5,658 nucleotides of DNA from assembly GCA_031265535.1 (NCBI GenBank), contig JAISCO010000047.1, positions 1 through 5,658 on the forward strand. The letters are read 5' to 3'. Under the pieces are notes generated by a model. It was given only the letters and a program-made list of their open reading frames with translations, was not told the DNA's origin and made no database searches. This DNA is from Spirochaetaceae bacterium (lineage in GTDB: Bacteria > Spirochaetota > Spirochaetia > Treponematales > Breznakiellaceae). Position numbers and translations under genes: made by a program. This document shows positions 1 through 5,572 of this stretch, in pieces (position 1 is the first letter of the stretch; the number at the start of each line of letters is the position of its first letter).

Positions 1-171
1 GCGCGGACGAATCACGCGGCGGAGAATCTGAATGTGCTGAGGAAAACTGCGCTATATCTTCTGAAGAAGACGAGTGTTCCGGAAAAACGTTTTGGACTGA
101 GCCGCAAAATGCTCAGGGCAACCCTCAGCGATGATTTTTTGCGCGATGTTTTGTTCGGCAAAGTTAAATGA
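1..171 (+). CDS. ISAs1/H-repeat family transposase, C-terminal end (partial)
   Basis: This frame is open from the first base and stops with TGA at 169-171, giving the last 56 residues of a protein that begins outside the window. It reads ARTNHAAENLNVLRK, then TALYLLKK, then FGLSRKMLRATLSDDFLRDVL. The pattern (N-H-A-A-E-N, a hydrophobic A-L-L-L-K helix, then an RKM-A-D-LL tail) matches my memory of the C-terminus of ISAs1-family DDE transposases, including the Escherichia coli H-repeat proteins linked to Rhs loci. In those proteins it follows the catalytic domain, so no catalytic residues are visible here. The normal-looking end and the stop next to a probable terminal repeat suggest an intact right end. 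Whether the whole element is active cannot be judged. galK lies downstream in the same orientation. Confidence 0.8.
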   Translation, partial: ARTNHAAENLNVLRKTALYLLKKTSVPEKRFGLSRKMLRATLSDDFLRDVLFGKVK

Positions 172-181
172 CGTTGCCCTG
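168..181 (+). repeat. Probable right terminal inverted repeat of the ISAs1-type element
   Basis: The sequence ATGACGTTGCCCTG overlaps the transposase stop codon. ISAs1-family elements generally end in repeats that read CAGGG... from the outside inward, and the reverse complement of this segment begins CAGGGCAACG, so the element probably ends at 181. The left end is outside the window, so neither the match between ends nor a target duplication can be tested. The boundary is inferred. Confidence 0.45.
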
Positions 182-189
182 CAGGGCAA
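174..189. repeat. Perfect 16-bp palindrome across the IS/chromosome junction
   Basis: TTGCCCTGCAGGGCAA is its own reverse complement. Its left half is the putative IS end and its right half (CAGGGCAA, 182-189) lies outside the element. No T-tract follows on either strand, so it is not a convincing terminator. It may be a target-site preference, or a trace of a second IS end that once abutted this one. Confidence 0.6.
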
Positions 190-273
190 ATAGCGGCTTG
201 ACATTGCGTTGGAAATACTAAACCGGAAAGCCTGTTATTCCGATATGAAGATATTATCAGTACAAGCAATCAT

Positions 274-277
274 GGAG
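274..277 (+). promoter_or_regulatory. Ribosome binding site of galK
   Basis: GGAG lies seven bases before the ATG at 285 and supports that start. An out-of-frame ATG at 272, just before this site, would give only a seven-codon reading ending at 295 and is probably incidental. Confidence 0.65.
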
Positions 278-284
278 CAAACAA

Positions 285-1598
285 ATGACCATTAACGCCG
301 CGCTGCAAGCCCTTGATTCCGCCGAAACCAAAAAACTCTTTGCCAAATTGTACGGGACCGAGCCGACGGTTTTCGCGGATGTTTTTGCCGAACAGAAAAA
401 ACGTTACGCCGGTGTAATCGGACAATTCAAAAAGCGCTTTGGCGATAAAGACATACGCATATTCAGTTCGCCCGGACGAACTGAAATCGGCGGCAACCAT
501 ACCGACCACAACCACGGCAAAGTGCTTGCTGCCGGCATCCAGCTTGACTGCATTGGCGTTGTTTCACCCGGCGGGGACGGTCTCATACATATTTTCGATA
601 ACGTTTACAACGAGGATTACACTATTGATGCCGGCGCCGCGGCACTGCCGGACGGCGAAAAAGGATCGCCTGCCCTTGTCCGCGGCATTGTCGAAGGTTT
701 TAAGAAAGCGGGTTTCAAGGTCGGCGGATTTTGCGGCTGTTTTTCGAGCGCGATTATCCCCGCGTCGGGGCTTAGCTCTTCCGCGGCCTTTGAAATGCTG
801 ATTTGCCGGATCATAAACACGCTTTACAACGGCGGTAATATCCCCATTGAAAAACTTGCGCGGATAGGGCAGTATGCGGAGAATGTCTGGTGGGGAAAAG
901 CGTCCGGCCTCCTTGATCAAATGGCTTGCGGTTTCGGCGGCCTTGCGTCCATTGATTTTGAAAATCCCGACAGCCCTTTGGTGGAAAAAATCCCGTTTGA
1001 CTTTGCAGCGCAGGAGTACCGTCTGATTATTGTGAATACCGGCGGCGGCCACGCGGAACTCTCCGGGGAATACTCCGCCATTCCAAACGAGATGAAACAG
1101 GTTGCCCGGTACTTTAACAAGGACACACTACGGGGCGTTTCCTACGAAGATATAGCAAAAAACCTGCCCGGCATCCGTTCACATTGCGGCGACCGGGCGG
1201 TTATGCGGGCATTTCATTTTATTGAGGAAAATATAAGGGTTGACGCTGAAATCGCCGCGCTCAAGGCCAACGATTTTTCAGTGTTTCTGCGCCATGTTGC
1301 CGCTTCGGGGAACTCGTCGTGGAAATGGCTGCAAAACGTTTATGTCCCCTCCGATTGCGTACAAAATCAAAGCGTTTCCATCGGCCTTGCTCTCACGGAA
1401 ATTTTTTTAAGCCGACATAATTTGCAAGACAAGGCGGCCTGCCGCATACACGGAGGGGGCTTTGCCGGTGTAATTCAGGTTTTTCTGCCCAATAAAATGA
1501 CGGAAACATACACGCGCTGGATGCTTGCTGCCCTACAGCCTGCCCGCAATCCGGTTTTTGTCATGTCCATAAGGCCCGGGGTAACAACGATAATTTGA
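285..1598 (+). CDS. galK: Galactokinase, GHMP kinase family
   Basis: Cytoplasmic enzyme predicted to phosphorylate galactose at C1 with ATP, the first committed step of the Leloir pathway. The 437-residue product has the GHMP layout in order. The galactokinase signature is at residues 64-78 (GRTEIGGNHTDHNHG), the glycine/serine-rich ATP loop at 159-169 (PASGLSSSAAF), the catalytic-base region at 208-213 with Asp211 (GLLDQM), and the C-terminal GHMP motif at 387-394 (RIHGGGFA). A tyrosine matching the sugar-contacting Tyr of classical enzymes is probably Tyr263 in GEY. The usual GEHTDY is replaced by GGNHTDH, so the sugar-contacting Glu becomes Asn71 while His72 and Asp74 remain. This variant occurs in a divergent galactokinase group, as I recall, and leaves exact sugar specificity open. 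Length is slightly above the usual 380-400, mostly through an N-terminal extension. The start has an upstream GGAG. No other Leloir gene is adjacent in the window. Confidence 0.9.
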   Translation: MTINAALQALDSAETKKLFAKLYGTEPTVFADVFAEQKKRYAGVIGQFKKRFGDKDIRIFSSPGRTEIGGNHTDHNHGKVLAAGIQLDCIGVVSPGGDGLIHIFDNVYNEDYTIDAGAAALPDGEKGSPALVRGIVEGFKKAGFKVGGFCGCFSSAIIPASGLSSSAAFEMLICRIINTLYNGGNIPIEKLARIGQYAENVWWGKASGLLDQMACGFGGLASIDFENPDSPLVEKIPFDFAAQEYRLIIVNTGGGHAELSGEYSAIPNEMKQVARYFNKDTLRGVSYEDIAKNLPGIRSHCGDRAVMRAFHFIEENIRVDAEIAALKANDFSVFLRHVAASGNSSWKWLQNVYVPSDCVQNQSVSIGLALTEIFLSRHNLQDKAACRIHGGGFAGVIQVFLPNKMTETYTRWMLAALQPARNPVFVMSIRPGVTTII

Positions 1599-1650
1599 GT
1601 GAACGGTAATTCAAATAAAAAGTAAAAAGGAAAAGAGAACAAGTAAAAAT

Positions 1651-1678
1651 GAGCAAGGAGCAATTAGCAATGAACAAT
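1651..1678 (+). repeat. Degenerate heptanucleotide tandem repeat, copy A
   Basis: Four consecutive 7-mers can be read: GAGCAAG, GAGCAAT, TAGCAAT, GAACAAT. An A-rich run of the same period (AAAAAGT, AAAAAGG) lies just upstream at about 1616-1630. The same motif occurs in reverse orientation beside guaA (3811-3845). Confidence 0.7.
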
Positions 1679-1688
1679 TACCTCTTAC

Positions 1689-1756
1689 AAAGGGGGAAGC
1701 GCATTTATCCAACGCTGCAAAAATTTTGAGATATATGATAAAACCTTTGTTACGGC
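1689..1756 (-). repeat. 68-nt intergenic module, copy A
   Basis: Read on the minus strand it starts GCCGTAACAA and ends CGCTTCCCCCTTT. It aligns without gaps to 3726-3793 on the plus strand over exactly 68 positions. By eye about 50 match, with the first 11 and last 13 identical and the AT-rich middle diverged. The match continues outward through GGGGGA on the GCCGTAAC side. Conserved ends with constant length suggest a defined element and not chance low complexity. Confidence 0.7.
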
Positions 1757-1791
1757 TCCCCCTCGCTCCATAGTCCTCATTCCGCTGCGCG

Positions 1792-1809
1792 CGCCAACGA
1801 AAGTTGGCG
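1792..1809. repeat. Perfect 7-bp hairpin with GAAA loop
   Basis: CGCCAAC, GAAA, GTTGGCG. On the plus strand the loop is a GNRA tetraloop, which favours a stable RNA fold if transcribed by read-through from galK. It lies in the cassette that differs between the two copies of the intergenic element. No T-run follows, so a terminator role is not supported. Confidence 0.55.
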
Positions 1810-1865
1810 AACATTCCGGTCTTGTCCCTCCTTATTGGGTAAAGCAGGCGGCAAAACGTCAGGCA

Positions 1866-1886
1866 AAACAGTGCACCGCACTGTTT
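1866..1886. repeat. Perfect 9-bp hairpin (AAACAGTGC / GCACTGTTT)
   Basis: Arms at 1866-1874 and 1878-1886 with a three-base loop. The stem has A at its base on one side and only three T on the other, so a bidirectional terminator is possible but weak. It ends just before the 20-bp shared arm at 1890. Confidence 0.5.
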
Positions 1887-1889
1887 AGT

Positions 1890-1909
1890 GCTACCCCCAC
1901 CCATTAACA
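1890..1909 (-). repeat. 20-bp arm shared in inverted orientation with the guaA side
   Basis: GCTACCCCCACCCATTAACA is the exact reverse complement of 3662-3681. It marks the outer end of the intergenic element in both copies. Beside it, 1911-1935 (minus strand GGAACCGTAACAAAAAGTTCA) is a further partial copy of the GCCGTAAC end of the 68-nt module. Confidence 0.75.
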
Positions 1910-2013
1910 ATGAACTTTTTGTTACGGTTCCCCCCGCCCAAAAAACGGCACGCCCACTAACGTCTTGACATCTTTCAAACTGTGGGTAACGGTCTGGAGA
2001 CCGAAAGAAGAAT

Positions 2014-2122
2014 ATTTTACCTCAAAGTCGAAAAAGTCGAAGAAGGAAAGAGAGAGAAGGGGGGCTCTTAAAAACTTATTCGACTTCTTTGACTTCGCGG
2101 TTTATAAAATTCTTCATGTATC
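2014..2122 (+). repeat. ~100-bp direct repeat with internal palindrome, copy 1
   Basis: It begins ATTTTACC and ends CTTCATGTATC, as does 3560-3658. The last 63 bases differ at only one position between the copies, and this copy is 10 bases longer in an AG-rich spacer. Arms 2025-2045 and 2075-2095 pair at 18 of 21 positions, with AAGTC boxes repeated every nine bases. The two copies bracket the membrane protein gene. It could be a small non-autonomous mobile element or the trace of a duplication. Confidence 0.75.
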
Positions 2123-2209
2123 ACCGGCAGCCTTATTTTTACCGTAAATTTTGGTGTAGGCCGCCTTTTTTCACGCCAACCATAGCATAATCAGTATTCT
2201 TTATTCGCA

Positions 2210-2282
2210 GTGGGGTTTAATACCCCGCCCTTTAGGGCGGTTAGAGTCGGCAACGCCAACAAAAAATGGTAGTAAACCCCAC
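2210..2282. repeat. Foldback element enclosing a hairpin
   Basis: The outer arms GTGGGGTTTAATACC (2210-2224) and GGTAGTAAACCCCAC (2268-2282) are complementary at 14 of 15 positions. Between them CCGCCCT-TT-AGGGCGG (2225-2240) forms a 7-bp hairpin. An alternative small stem, GGGGT/ACCCC (2212-2226), would compete with it. The arrangement resembles the subterminal palindromes of IS200/IS605-type elements and their non-autonomous derivatives. That link rests on resemblance only. The start codon of the downstream reading frame (2266) is inside it. Confidence 0.55.
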
Positions 2283-3534
2283 AGATGATAAATTTCCTTA
2301 CAGAACGAACCTCTTAGATAATGCAACGCTTAACAAGATACCTCGCCCCTTGGGGCGAGGAGGTTCATTTTTTTCAAACAATAAATTTTTTGCTTTACTT
2401 GGAACCGTATGCGGTTTTATAGAAATTAATTCATTCGCCAGTGTTTCTGCCGGCACTGAAGAATACTCCCTGCCTTTTTTAATTATTTCCCTTTATTTGT
2501 TTACAAAGTATTATTTTTCGCCGGAACGGGACATCAGTTTAATTGAACTGTTTATTCTGGGCGCCTGTTTTGCATGCGCCGTCTTAATTAAATTAAATAT
2601 GTTTCCTCTTTGGGCGGGATTTTGCATAATTATTTTTATTGAATCAATAATAAAACGCCGTTTTGTTCCGCTTGTAAAATACATGCTGGGATTTTGCGCG
2701 GGAATTATCATCATTGCCGTTCCTGTATTTTTGTATTTGAAGCTGAACGGAATTCTGTATGATTTTTTTGATCAAGTTATATACGGCGGGGCGGCAAAAG
2801 GTTTCAGCGACGCTTCCAGTATTAAACAGACCGCAAAAAACTTTTTTGTTGTGTTTGAAAGAGGATATTCTTTTATTCCTCTTGTTATGGGCGTTTTTTG
2901 GCTTATAATAAATTACAAGAAAAATTACTTTTTATTCTATTTGGGATATACAGTTTCGTATATTTTGATGTTACTGTTTCTTTCATTCTCAGGCGGCGGC
3001 AGCCACTATAATTTGAGTCTTGTTCCTTTTTTTATACCAGCTTTTACATTTTTTATTAAACCTATTTATTCCGCGTTTTCCGGCGTGCAAAAACGAAATA
3101 TAGCGTTGGTATTATTTCTTTGCGTTTGTTTTCTGGGGGCCTTATCCAAATGGCTTGATGATTTAGTGCAAGTGTTTTACGACGATACCGGCGCGCAGTT
3201 AATCAGAGCCGGCAAAATGATTGATGAAAACACAATGCCGGGCGATAAAATAATTTCGCTGGGAATAAACGGATACATCTATCCTTTTACCAAAAGAGAA
3301 GCCGCGTCAAAATATATCTACCAGGGATCAGGCATTGATCAAATTTCCGGCGCACGCGAAGAATTTCTATCGGATATACTGGGAAATAAACCCGCCGTCA
3401 TAGCGGTATTCGGCGCGGAAGAACTTAGCTACGATTATCTGCCGGACTGGTACGCGCCGGTTTATAAACTGATAGACGAAGACTACAGGCTGCTGTCGGA
3501 TGAAAACGGTTATTTTTTGTTTTTACGCAAGTAG
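2266..3534 (+). CDS. GT39/ArnT-like membrane glycosyltransferase, probably N-terminally truncated
   Basis: A 422-residue integral membrane protein with about nine hydrophobic segments (roughly 39-58, 68-86, 93-111, 115-129, 138-158, 201-217, 221-241, 249-267, 278-292) and a soluble C-terminal domain from about 295. The stretch GTEEYSLPFLIISLYLF (63-79), and the tail with PGDKIISLG, ASKYIYQ and a closing DENGYFLFLRK, resemble lipid-linked-sugar glycosyltransferases of the PMT/ArnT/GT39 type, which move sugars to envelope lipids or polymers. The family's first periplasmic loop with its acidic catalytic residues should precede this and is absent. Residues 1 to about 35 come from repeat and hairpin DNA (2266-2372) and look unlike protein. 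The coding sequence is visibly more AT-rich than galK or guaA. No ribosome binding site precedes 2266. I read it as a 5'-deleted gene with a borrowed start, likely inactive, although about 390 codons remain uninterrupted. Confidence 0.6.
   Translation: MVVNPTDDKFPYRTNLLDNATLNKIPRPLGRGGSFFSNNKFFALLGTVCGFIEINSFASVSAGTEEYSLPFLIISLYLFTKYYFSPERDISLIELFILGACFACAVLIKLNMFPLWAGFCIIIFIESIIKRRFVPLVKYMLGFCAGIIIIAVPVFLYLKLNGILYDFFDQVIYGGAAKGFSDASSIKQTAKNFFVVFERGYSFIPLVMGVFWLIINYKKNYFLFYLGYTVSYILMLLFLSFSGGGSHYNLSLVPFFIPAFTFFIKPIYSAFSGVQKRNIALVLFLCVCFLGALSKWLDDLVQVFYDDTGAQLIRAGKMIDENTMPGDKIISLGINGYIYPFTKREAASKYIYQGSGIDQISGAREEFLSDILGNKPAVIAVFGAEELSYDYLPDWYAPVYKLIDEDYRLLSDENGYFLFLRK
2341..2360. repeat. 9-bp GC-rich hairpin, possible IS200/IS605-type end
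   Basis: CCTCGCCCC-TT-GGGGCGAGG is followed by AGGTTCATTTTTTT. The hairpin plus GGTTCA recalls the right ends of tnpB-carrying IS200/IS605 elements as I remember them. The flanking GAACCTC (2307-2313) and GAGGTTC (2360-2366) are also complementary. A short direct repeat, TTAGA-4 nt-GCAACGC, links 2241-2256 to the stretch starting at 2314. The T-run could make it a terminator, but it lies inside the open reading frame. Confidence 0.55.
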
Positions 3535-3559
3535 TAGACTGATTATACTAAAAATTAGA

Positions 3560-3658
3560 ATTTTACCGCCAAGTCGAATAAGTCAAAAAAGGAAAGGGGG
3601 CTCTTAAAAACTTATTCGACTTCTTTGACTTCGCGGTTCATAAAATTCTTCATGTATC
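3560..3658 (+). repeat. ~100-bp direct repeat with internal palindrome, copy 2
   Basis: This is the second copy of 2014-2122, in the same orientation. AAGTCGAATAAGT (3571-3583) and ACTTATTCGACTT (3610-3622) are exact complements around a 26-base loop. It begins 25 bases after the membrane protein stop codon, so as a transcribed hairpin it could also stabilise or end that message. Confidence 0.75.
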
Positions 3659-3661
3659 CAC

Positions 3662-3681
3662 TGTTAATGGGTGGGGGTAGC
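3662..3681 (+). repeat. 20-bp arm, exact inverse of 1890-1909
   Basis: TGTTAATGGGTGGGGGTAGC starts three bases after the direct repeat ends. It is the outer end of the second intergenic element. A different cassette follows it here (3682-3714) than in the galK-side copy. Confidence 0.75.
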
Positions 3682-3689
3682 GGAAAAGC

Positions 3690-3708
3690 GTTTTTGCAAA
3701 GCAAAAAC
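3690..3708. repeat. Perfect 8-bp hairpin (GTTTTTGC / GCAAAAAC)
   Basis: Arms 3690-3697 and 3701-3708 with an AAA loop. This is the hairpin of the short cassette in the guaA-side element and has no sequence similarity to the hairpins at 1792 or 1866. Confidence 0.5.
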
Positions 3709-3725
3709 CTTTGTAGCGTGGGGGA

Positions 3726-3793
3726 GCCGTAACAAAAAGTTCATCATAAACTTCAAAAATTTAACGATTTAGTATCAATTCGCTTCCCCCTTT
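3726..3793 (+). repeat. 68-nt intergenic module, copy B
   Basis: It starts GCCGTAACAA and ends CGCTTCCCCCTTT, and is equal in length to 1689-1756 on the opposite strand. AGCGTGGGGGA before it (3715-3725) matches AGCGAGGGGGA on the minus strand of 1757-1767, so the conserved block is about 79 nt. Confidence 0.7.
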
Positions 3794-3810
3794 TTATTTG
3801 AAACTGGCTC

Positions 3811-3845
3811 AACTGCTAATTCTTAATTGCTCATTGCTAATTCTT
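3811..3845 (-). repeat. Degenerate heptanucleotide tandem repeat, copy B
   Basis: Five consecutive 7-mers on the plus strand: AACTGCT, AATTCTT, AATTGCT, CATTGCT, AATTCTT. On the minus strand these read like copy A (TAGCAAT, GAGCAAT). Both tracts lie just 3' of the neighbouring gene (galK or guaA), with the same order relative to the 68-nt module. Confidence 0.7.
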
Positions 3846-3880
3846 CCCTTTTTCCTTCTTACTTTTTACTTTTTCCTCAT

Positions 3881-5479
3881 TTACTCCCACTCAATTGTGG
3901 CGGGCGGTTTGCTGGAAATATCGTAAGTCAGGCGTCCTATGCCTTCCACGCTGTTTGTAATCAATGTCGAGATTTCGAGCAGATCCTTAGGCTGAAAAGG
4001 ATATACGCCGGCGGTCATTCCATCGGCGCTTGTTACCGCGCGGAGCGCCGCCACCCAGCCGTACTTCCGCGAATCCCCGGCGACGCCGACGGAGCGTACC
4101 GGCAGCAACACGACGAAGGCTTGCCATATATCATCGTACAGTGTTTTAGTACCGTCCGCCGTCCGCCGTTTTTTTAGCTCGTCTATAAAAACAGCGTCCG
4201 CATTACGGAGTATTTCGCATTTTTCACGGGTAACTTCGCCTAAAATGCGCACGGCGAGTCCGGGGCCGGGGAATGGGTGCCGCTTTACAACAGATTCATC
4301 AAGTTTAAGCAGGCGGCCAAGAACGCGCACTTCATCCTTGTACAGCTTATCGAGCGACTCTATAAGCCTCCCCGCCCGCCGTTTTGCCTCAACAAGCGGA
4401 GTTCCAACATTGTGGTGGCTTTTTATCAGACGGGCGTTATTCCCCACACCTTTACCGCTTTCAATAAGATCCGTGTACAGCGTTCCCTGAGCCAAAAAAT
4501 ATGAGGCGGAAAGTCCAAGCCGCGCGACTTCACGTTCCTGTATCGTGATAAACAGGTCGCCTATTATCTTGCGTTTTTCCTCCGGCGCGGTAATTCCGGC
4601 TAAAGCCGAAAAAAATTCATCAGCACAGTGAATTATATGCAGATGACGCGCCCCCAGTTTTTCAAGACTTGTTTTTACCAAACTTGTCTCGTTTTTTCGC
4701 ATGAGTCCCGTGTCCATGTACATCAAATGGACTTGCTCCGGATCCAGCGCCGTAAGCAGCAAAGCGCCCGCCACCGCCGAATCAACGCCGCCAGAAATTA
4801 GCAGCAGAACCGGATGCTCTCCCGCGCGGCGGCGGATTTCCTCTGTTACGCCCGCAAGATAATTTTCCATTGTCCAAGTCTTGGCGCAGCCGCAAATGTC
4901 GAACACAAAAGCGGCAAGTATATCCGCGCCGTGTTGTGTATGCGTAACTTCCGGGTGGAATTGAACGCCGAACCATTTTTTGCTCTCGTGCGCAAGCACT
5001 GCCGGAAAGTTTGTTAAACTTGTGCCGTATTCAATAAAGCCGGGCGCGAGCTTTGTCAGCGTGTCTCCGTGGCTCATCCAAGCGGTAAATGAATTTTCAT
5101 TGCCGAAAGCCGCCAAAAATGGTTTTACATGAGGCGGAACAGCCGCCGGCCTATCCATGCGTACTTCAACGCCGCCGTATTCCCACTTTGGCAGGGCGTT
5201 GACAACGCCGCCCATGTCCGCAGTCATGCGCTGCAATCCGTAACAGATGCCCAAAAGCGGCAGTCCGCAGTCATAAATATGCTTGTCAGGCGCGAGCCCC
5301 GCCCCGTAAACCGACTCCGGAGAGCCGGAAAGCACAATGCCGCGCGCTTCGCTAAGTGTACCGCCGGTAAGAGCGCTGCCGCCGCCTATTATTTCGGCAT
5401 AGACCCCCATCTCGCGAATGCGCCGTCCTATCAAAGCTGTGGTCTGGCTGCCAAAATCCAGTATTAGTATCTTATCCAT
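3881..5479 (-). CDS. guaA: GMP synthase (glutamine-hydrolysing)
   Basis: Predicted cytoplasmic enzyme converting XMP to GMP with ATP and glutamine, the last step of guanine nucleotide synthesis. The 532-residue protein has both domains. The class I glutamine amidotransferase domain (about 3-198) starts ILILDFGSQ and carries the nucleophile Cys79 in GICYG and the His175/Glu177 pair in FHPEVTHT. The ATP pyrophosphatase domain carries the PP-loop SGGVDSAVAG at 229-238. The C-terminal dimerisation/XMP region carries RHPFPGPGLAVR (400-411) and the terminal SKPPATIEWE. Length is close to the usual 510-525. The frame stays open upstream to a TTG at 5563, but those 28 extra residues are unlike the family, and MDKILILDFGSQ is the expected N-terminus, so I place the start at 5479. 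The ribosome binding site is weak (AAAG about 11 bases upstream). All key residues are present and it should be active. Confidence 0.97.
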   Translation of the reverse strand: MDKILILDFGSQTTALIGRRIREMGVYAEIIGGGSALTGGTLSEARGIVLSGSPESVYGAGLAPDKHIYDCGLPLLGICYGLQRMTADMGGVVNALPKWEYGGVEVRMDRPAAVPPHVKPFLAAFGNENSFTAWMSHGDTLTKLAPGFIEYGTSLTNFPAVLAHESKKWFGVQFHPEVTHTQHGADILAAFVFDICGCAKTWTMENYLAGVTEEIRRRAGEHPVLLLISGGVDSAVAGALLLTALDPEQVHLMYMDTGLMRKNETSLVKTSLEKLGARHLHIIHCADEFFSALAGITAPEEKRKIIGDLFITIQEREVARLGLSASYFLAQGTLYTDLIESGKGVGNNARLIKSHHNVGTPLVEAKRRAGRLIESLDKLYKDEVRVLGRLLKLDESVVKRHPFPGPGLAVRILGEVTREKCEILRNADAVFIDELKKRRTADGTKTLYDDIWQAFVVLLPVRSVGVAGDSRKYGWVAALRAVTSADGMTAGVYPFQPKDLLEISTLITNSVEGIGRLTYDISSKPPATIEWE

Positions 5480-5520
5480 AAAAATTACTTTGAATTCTAC
5501 AACAGCAAGCACTTCACCAC

Positions 5521-5536
5521 AACCCGCCAGCGGGTT
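5521..5536. promoter_or_regulatory. Hairpin in the guaA leader
   Basis: AACCCGC and GCGGGTT pair around two bases (or six pairs around a four-base loop), about 40 bases upstream of the guaA start. No T-tract follows on the minus strand, so attenuation by a simple terminator is not shown. I see no purine-riboswitch core in the leader. A role in guaA control is only a possibility. Confidence 0.4.
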
Positions 5537-5572
5537 TAAATGCCAGACTGTGTAAAAACTCAAAAAATCGAA

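Larger units (their letters stand above)
1599..2265. other. Intergenic repeat region without a credible gene
   Basis: This 667-bp stretch between galK and the membrane protein gene contains only repeats and hairpins: A-rich and heptad repeats (about 1616-1678), the 68-nt module (1689-1756), a hairpin cassette (1768-1889), an arm shared with the guaA side (1890-1909), a second partial module end (1911-1935), the first ~100-bp direct repeat (2014-2122) and the left part of the foldback (from 2210). Short open frames on both strands are repeat-derived, with no family resemblance and no ribosome binding sites that I can defend. In 1936-2013 and 2123-2209 I recognise nothing. No clear intrinsic terminator follows galK. 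Confidence 0.75.
3535..3880. other. Intergenic repeat region between convergent genes, no gene
   Basis: This 346-bp stretch consists almost wholly of the second direct repeat (3560-3658), followed at once by the plus-oriented copy of the intergenic element (3662-3845) and a T-rich period-7 run (about 3861-3875) up to the guaA stop. The one forward open frame here (from 3827) runs into guaA antisense and is not credible. No standard GC hairpin with T-run follows guaA. Confidence 0.75.

Noticed and set aside
198..203. TTGACA as a -35 box for galK
   Set aside because: No acceptable -10 hexamer lies 16-18 bases downstream; the TATTAT at 252-257 is far too distant, so I do not call a promoter.
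564..1052. 162-codon minus-strand open frame inside galK
   Set aside because: It is an antisense shadow of the galK reading frame with no recognisable domain.
1651..1678. CRISPR-like array
   Set aside because: The repeats are seven bases, degenerate and without spacers, so this is a simple tandem repeat.
1611..1910. 99-codon minus-strand open frame downstream of galK
   Set aside because: It covers the heptad tract, the 68-nt module and the hairpin cassette almost exactly, shows no domain and has no convincing ribosome binding site. The frame is not kept in the second copy of the element.
1965..2147. 60-codon plus-strand open frame
   Set aside because: Its lysine- and arginine-rich middle is the AG-rich spacer of the direct repeat. 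The second repeat copy differs by 10 bases, which breaks the frame, so coding is unlikely.
5480..5563. N-terminal extension of guaA from a TTG codon
   Set aside because: GMP synthases begin close to the ILDFGSQ motif. The 28 added residues are not family-like and overlap the leader hairpin.
5480..5570. Purine riboswitch in the guaA leader
   Set aside because: I find neither the conserved joining-region motifs nor the paired loops of that class, only one short hairpin.
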